Part shown: piece after piece, positions 60,159 through 64,000 of the stretch
How the letters are laid out: each line of letters begins with the position of its first letter
Position numbering within the stretch: the stretch's first letter is position 1
DNA from: Chitinophaga sp. H8
GTDB lineage: Bacteria > Bacteroidota > Bacteroidia > Chitinophagales > Chitinophagaceae
NCBI RefSeq assembly: GCF_040567655.1
Contig: NZ_JBEXAC010000001.1
Coordinates: forward strand, 1,364,001 to 1,428,000
Direction: 5' to 3'
DNA length: 64,000 nt
Notes under the pieces: generated by a model
Seen by the model: the letters and a program-made list of their open reading frames with translations, nothing else
The model's database searches: none
Told to the model about the DNA's origin: nothing
Translations under genes and position numbers: made by a program

Positions 60159-61388
60159 CTATTTCCACTTGTCAATACGCAGCAGGTAGTCATATCCTTC
60201 TGCAAATTCAAGCCCCTTGGTAAGCTTGCCATTGGCAGGATCATACTCCCACATATACCCTTTCTTGTCTGCATCATTCAGCATGATATAGGCTTTTTCA
60301 TTTTCTACCACTACTGCCTGTACAAACACTTCTCCTATATCGGTAGAAAGATCGAGTTTTTTCACTACTTCTCCTTTGTTTACGTTCACGATGACGAAGT
60401 AGCTGTCCCATTTGTAATAAAAATCCGGCTTATTCCTGTCTGAAGGAATTCTTGCGCGAACAATGGCCTCTCCGTTGCCAATATACCACATGGCCTGGAT
60501 CGTATGGCCATTAGCTTTACTGGAAAAATCAAAGTAGTAATTGGGGTCCAGCTCATCGCTACCGCTTTTTATCCTGTAAATGGCAGAGCCGGCATCGTAA
60601 TCAGAACCGTTGTCGGGAGCGGTATTAAAATAAATATCATTCTTTTCATCAACGAATGAAGTAGGTGTATAACGGGTAGGACCTCCCGGCCATTTAGACC
60701 TGCTATCTTCCAATGTTTTGCTTAATTCCATAGAGGGGTAATCTATGACAGCTACCAGCACTTTGGGCAGGGGAGTCCCTGGCCATTCTGCACCGTGGCC
60801 ATATCCCAGGAATATTTTACCGTCCCGGAACTCCGCAAATCCTATTCCCAGATTCTTATATGTTTCATCCGGAGAGGGAGGAATAGGGATAACCCCTCCA
60901 CTTACCTGCAATCCATCTACTTTTACTTCTGCATACTGCAGTTGGTTCTGGTCGCCGTTTACACCAAACAGCAGTAATGTTTCATCGTTGATCCACAGGT
61001 GTGAGGAAACGCTGGCTATCTGGCTGAAGGGCACTTCTTTATCGGTAATCAACCGGTCGTTGGAAATATGATATTTTCCAAGCCTGCCGGATTGTGTGTT
61101 ATGATAATAATAATAACCACCCCGCTGTATTACGCCCTGGTCCTGTACAATGGTGGTTACATTTACCCCATGTCCGTTCAGATCGGCCTTACCTTCTTTG
61201 AGGGAGGCCAGTTCCAGTATATAATAGGCAGTATTGGGCCATGCACCTAACATGATCATTGCCCCATATTTTTTATCTGCCGGATTTTCTTCTTCCTTTG
61301 GGTACACCGGTTTTTTTTCGCAGGCTGTCAGCACACTCATCAGCAATACCAGCCCCATTGCGCTCCATATCAGTTTCAATTTAGTCAT
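60159..61388 (-). CDS. DUF4374 surface lipoprotein (XusB-like)
   Basis: 409 residues, lipoprotein signal ending SVLTAC. The DUF4374 body is a run of beta strands consistent with a propeller: YGAMIMLGAWPNTAYYILELASL, GGYYYYHNTQSGRLGKYHISND, SSHLWINDETLLLFG, FAEFRDGKIFLGYGHG, YFVIVNVNKGEVVKKLDLSTDIG. The genes TonB receptor - DUF4374 - PepSY match the Bacteroides XusABC order, where XusB captures foreign siderophores at the surface. It starts 30 bp after the receptor stop. Ligand identity is inference. Confidence 0.85.
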   Translation of the reverse strand: MTKLKLIWSAMGLVLLMSVLTACEKKPVYPKEEENPADKKYGAMIMLGAWPNTAYYILELASLKEGKADLNGHGVNVTTIVQDQGVIQRGGYYYYHNTQSGRLGKYHISNDRLITDKEVPFSQIASVSSHLWINDETLLLFGVNGDQNQLQYAEVKVDGLQVSGGVIPIPPSPDETYKNLGIGFAEFRDGKIFLGYGHGAEWPGTPLPKVLVAVIDYPSMELSKTLEDSRSKWPGGPTRYTPTSFVDEKNDIYFNTAPDNGSDYDAGSAIYRIKSGSDELDPNYYFDFSSKANGHTIQAMWYIGNGEAIVRARIPSDRNKPDFYYKWDSYFVIVNVNKGEVVKKLDLSTDIGEVFVQAVVVENEKAYIMLNDADKKGYMWEYDPANGKLTKGLEFAEGYDYLLRIDKWK

Positions 61389-61418
61389 AGTCGGCTTGTG
61401 TTTAATGATGGGGGAATA

Positions 61419-63791
61419 TTATTGGATGAAATATCTCAGCTTTACGGAAAAGCTTCTGCCTGGTTTCTGCAGGCGGAAGTTGTCGTAAGCCAGTTCGTTG
61501 GTCAGGTTGCGGCACTCTACCCCAATGTTGTACTTACCCTCTTTCATAGAATAAGTAAGGATGGCATTGTGCACCAGCTGCTCCGGAATAACGGGGTTGC
61601 TGTTGATGTTGCCAAAGGCTTTCCAGGACAGGTAGAACCAGTGTACATATTGGGTATACCAGTTCAGCTGCAGGCGGGAGCCTTTACCCAGCAGATCATT
61701 CTTGCCAATGTTGAAGTCGGCATTCCAGAACAGCCAGGGCTGATTAGGTACCCTGTTGAGATAGGTGATTTCCGGAGAGGTAGAGCCTGGTCTGGAAAAT
61801 TTGGTGGTATTGATAGAGTTCTGGTAGCTGGCATTTACAGAAGCTCCCAGGAGATCGGCGTATTGATATCTTATTTCACCTTCCAGTCCGTCTACTCTTA
61901 CAGAAGCTTTGTTTTCATAACGTTTGGACGCAGGCACATAGTAAATAAAGTCGTTGGCATTCCTGTAAAACCAGGAAGCTTCTGTAAAGAGGCTGTGTTT
62001 GCCAAAACGTTTGCCGTAGAAGATACCGATGTTGATATTATCACTTCCTTCCGGTTTGAGGTCCAGGTTGGGAACGGTGAGGTAACCATTGCCAAACATT
62101 TCTTCTGCTTCCTGTAACCGGTAAGAGTGCTCAAAGGAGGCTTTAACCCCCAGGTCGGGCAGTATTTTATACCTGGAAGCAATACCATATCCATAGTATT
62201 CCAGGAAATCTTTTTTCCTTTCGTAGATAATGGAGCCATCAGTATCAAACTGTAATACCCTGCTTTGTTCGATACCTATGCCATAGAATTTGCCAAAGAA
62301 GGTATTTACCAGGCGGTTATTAAAAAAGGTTTGCTGATAAGCCAGTCCGGCTACGTGTTTGCGCAGGAAGCTGGGATTGTTGTCTTTTGGCTGGATCAGC
62401 TCATTATACGTTTTGTTTTGGAGGTTGTCGAAGGTATAATTCAGGTTAAAAGAATGATGATCGTTCAGGTCATAGCTCAGATTCAACCTTGCAAAGGTGC
62501 GTGGGCGGATAATGTGGTTAATAGACCGCTGATTGCTCATTTCCGGTTTACTGGTAGGTTTGGAAGATCCATCCCAGCCAAATTGACGGAAAGTAGTATC
62601 TGTTACATCTATCTTGTCTGCCGAGTAGGAAGCAAAGAAGTTGGCATGTAGGCCATTGGTAAAGAGGTTGTTTTTACGGTAGCGTACAGCCGCGCTGGCA
62701 GCATCGCCCTTTCTGGTCACGGCACCATATACCATTTGCTGATCGATACCGGTTTGCAGGTCTTGCATATAACCACTATACGAAACGCTCGCAAAAAGCA
62801 CATCTGCCCATTTTTTATTTACCACACCGGCTTCTACCTGGCCCATCATTGATTTATACTGATCATGGAATCTCCTGAGGTCTTTTTTCACATAGTCGTA
62901 TTGTTTCTCATCCCATACTTCCACCCCACGCATCAGGTAGTTATTATCAGAGTAGTTATAGAAAGCGCTGGCTTTAACGATGAGAGAACCTGCGGAGTCG
63001 CCCCGTAATTGTCCTGACAAGGCCGCCCGGTGGGTATTAAAGGAACCGTAGCTATAGCTGGCATCCAGGTATTTTCCGATGTTTTGATTGGTTACCACAT
63101 TCACAATACCACCCAGCGCATCAGAGCCGAAGTCGACCGGTACTACACCCTTAAATACTTCCACCCGTTTGGCCAGGTTTACCGGGATGTTGTTAAGACT
63201 CATGGCACTACCCATTACATCCAGGGGAATGCCGTCAATAAAGTATTTTACAGACTTACCGGAAAGGCCGTTGATAGAAAAGTTGAAATCGGAACCTACG
63301 CCACCTTGTTCCCGTATGCGTACCCCGGTACTTCTGTTGAGGATCTGGTTAAGATCGGCTGTGGTATTGGCATATTGGCGGGTATCGATCGCATTTACAG
63401 TAAAAGCCTGTTCTTTCAATATCTGGGCAGTAGTTTTACCATACACCTGTACTTCCTGCAATCCAGCCACTGGCTCTTCCAGTTGGAAGTTGACGGTGAG
63501 GGATTGTCCGGCCTGCAAACTTATCTGCTGACTAAAAGATTGAAAGCCGATAGAAGATACTTCCACGGTATGTTTCCCCGCAGGTAATTGTTTGATGGTA
63601 TAATGCCCATTATTATCAGAAACAGCACCTGCTGAAGTGTTACTGATCCGGATAGTAGCACCGGGGATGGGATTGCCGGTGGCCGTAGCCCGAACGGTAC
63701 CGGAAAGTACTGCTGGATTGGATGTTTGGGCGTAAAGTGCTGTTGACAAAAGCACAAAAAATATCGTTTGCCAGATTTTCCTGAGTTGCAT
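61419..63791 (-). CDS. TonB-dependent siderophore-type receptor (XusA-like)
   Basis: 790 residues with a signal peptide (KIWQTIFFVLLSTALYAQ). CarboxypepD_reg-like domain (about 27-110; SGTVRATATGNPIPGATIRISN), plug (VQVYGKTTAQILKEQAFTVNAIDT, RSTGVRIREQGGVGSDFNFSINGLSGKSVKYFIDGIPLD, SDALGGIVNVVTNQ), then the barrel to SFSVKLRYFIQ. The YFIDGIP and plug pattern are of the iron-siderophore receptor type. First gene of a three-gene operon with the DUF4374 and PepSY proteins. It imports ferric siderophores with TonB energy. Confidence 0.92.
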   Translation of the reverse strand: MQLRKIWQTIFFVLLSTALYAQTSNPAVLSGTVRATATGNPIPGATIRISNTSAGAVSDNNGHYTIKQLPAGKHTVEVSSIGFQSFSQQISLQAGQSLTVNFQLEEPVAGLQEVQVYGKTTAQILKEQAFTVNAIDTRQYANTTADLNQILNRSTGVRIREQGGVGSDFNFSINGLSGKSVKYFIDGIPLDVMGSAMSLNNIPVNLAKRVEVFKGVVPVDFGSDALGGIVNVVTNQNIGKYLDASYSYGSFNTHRAALSGQLRGDSAGSLIVKASAFYNYSDNNYLMRGVEVWDEKQYDYVKKDLRRFHDQYKSMMGQVEAGVVNKKWADVLFASVSYSGYMQDLQTGIDQQMVYGAVTRKGDAASAAVRYRKNNLFTNGLHANFFASYSADKIDVTDTTFRQFGWDGSSKPTSKPEMSNQRSINHIIRPRTFARLNLSYDLNDHHSFNLNYTFDNLQNKTYNELIQPKDNNPSFLRKHVAGLAYQQTFFNNRLVNTFFGKFYGIGIEQSRVLQFDTDGSIIYERKKDFLEYYGYGIASRYKILPDLGVKASFEHSYRLQEAEEMFGNGYLTVPNLDLKPEGSDNINIGIFYGKRFGKHSLFTEASWFYRNANDFIYYVPASKRYENKASVRVDGLEGEIRYQYADLLGASVNASYQNSINTTKFSRPGSTSPEITYLNRVPNQPWLFWNADFNIGKNDLLGKGSRLQLNWYTQYVHWFYLSWKAFGNINSNPVIPEQLVHNAILTYSMKEGKYNIGVECRNLTNELAYDNFRLQKPGRSFSVKLRYFIQ

Positions 63792-63922
63792 CGTTGTTAG
63801 TTTCGCATGAAAGTGAAAGGGATCGTTTCCTATTCACCAGGTATAGCCGTAGCTGTCTTTTATAGTATCAATTGTTCACTTAGGCGGGATTTTCACTGGT
63901 TGATCATACCCTTTAAGCGTTG

Positions 63923-63930
63923 CAAAATTA
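63923..63930 (-). promoter_or_regulatory. Possible -7 promoter element for the iron operon
   Basis: On the minus strand this reads TAATTTTG, matching the Bacteroidota -7 consensus TAnnTTTG, 132 bases before the receptor ATG. No good -33 TTTG is at the expected distance, so support is partial. The rest of 63792-64000 holds no ORF. Confidence 0.35.
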
Positions 63931-64000
63931 GACAGGTTCAATTTAACGGGGTGATATAAACGGGAATTTCATTTACGCAATCCGGAAAATTTTTAATGAA

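Overview
The window looks like a chromosomal segment of a Bacteroidota bacterium, most likely a Chitinophagaceae/Chitinophaga relative. The reasons are a SusC/SusD pair, several TonB-dependent receptors with carboxypeptidase-regulatory N-termini, families largely confined to Bacteroidota (DUF4374, HYC_CC_PP, DUF6660, DUF3347 next to CusABC), A-rich start contexts without Shine-Dalgarno sequences, and TonB-linked iron and copper uptake. I saw no rRNA, tRNA, phage, IS element or CRISPR array.

Layout. (1) 1-13.9 kb, a stress/energy-limitation island: phosphoenolpyruvate synthase (cut by the left edge), a PNPOx-fold flavoprotein, a triple-BON protein, three tandem-domain universal stress proteins, small membrane proteins, a CxxCH haem-binding protein, a shortened family X DNA polymerase with a PHP domain that has lost its metal ligands, an ATP-cone/Mrr-type nuclease, a lipoprotein, a polysaccharide deacetylase, an E. 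coli PfkB-like phosphofructokinase and DUF4342. Four divergent promoter gaps in this island hold ten TGA-N6-TCA sites, the core half-site spacing of CRP/FNR-family operators; I found none by eye in control gaps elsewhere. This is the strongest regulatory signal in the window. (2) 14.0-17.2 kb: a copper-type uptake cassette (Cys-rich secreted protein, single-Cys HMA-like protein, TonB receptor with a CC plug motif). (3) 17.2-22.7 kb: small secreted proteins, a TlpA-like thioredoxin, a TPR histidine kinase, a 52-bp direct repeat. (4) 22.8-32.2 kb, minus strand: a probable five-gene phosphorus-scavenging operon (amidohydrolase, purple-acid-type phosphatase, PafA-like phosphatase, SusC, SusD). (5) 32.9-41.8 kb, plus strand: nine tightly spaced genes for oxidative sugar catabolism (GMC oxidoreductase, small subunit, Gfo/Idh/MocA, DUF1080/3-keto-disaccharide hydrolase, HPS/KGPDC-like enzyme, zinc-type dehydrogenase, SDR, sugar isomerase/epimerase, MBL hydrolase). 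(6) 42-49 kb: glutathione-independent formaldehyde dehydrogenase with a GlcG/HbpS partner and a divergent AraC regulator, plus DUF2461, a second AraC regulator, a metallophosphoesterase and an AlkD-like protein. (7) 49.3-58.8 kb: a CusABC-type copper/silver efflux operon with a CusA gene split into two frames, TolC-like CusC, two CusB-like adaptors, two DUF3347 lipoproteins and a second CxxCH haem-binding protein. (8) 58.9-63.8 kb, minus strand: a TonB receptor - DUF4374 lipoprotein - PepSY membrane protein operon laid out like the XusABC xenosiderophore system.

How the genes fit together. The island at the left combines gluconeogenic and glycolytic control points, nucleotide-binding stress proteins and a DNA nuclease/polymerase pair under what looks like one CRP/FNR-type regulator, resembling oxygen-limitation or dormancy regulons. 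The centre is devoted to scavenging phosphate and taking sugars apart through 3-keto intermediates. The right end handles copper export and iron import. All functional statements come from sequence motifs and family knowledge; no database search was run.
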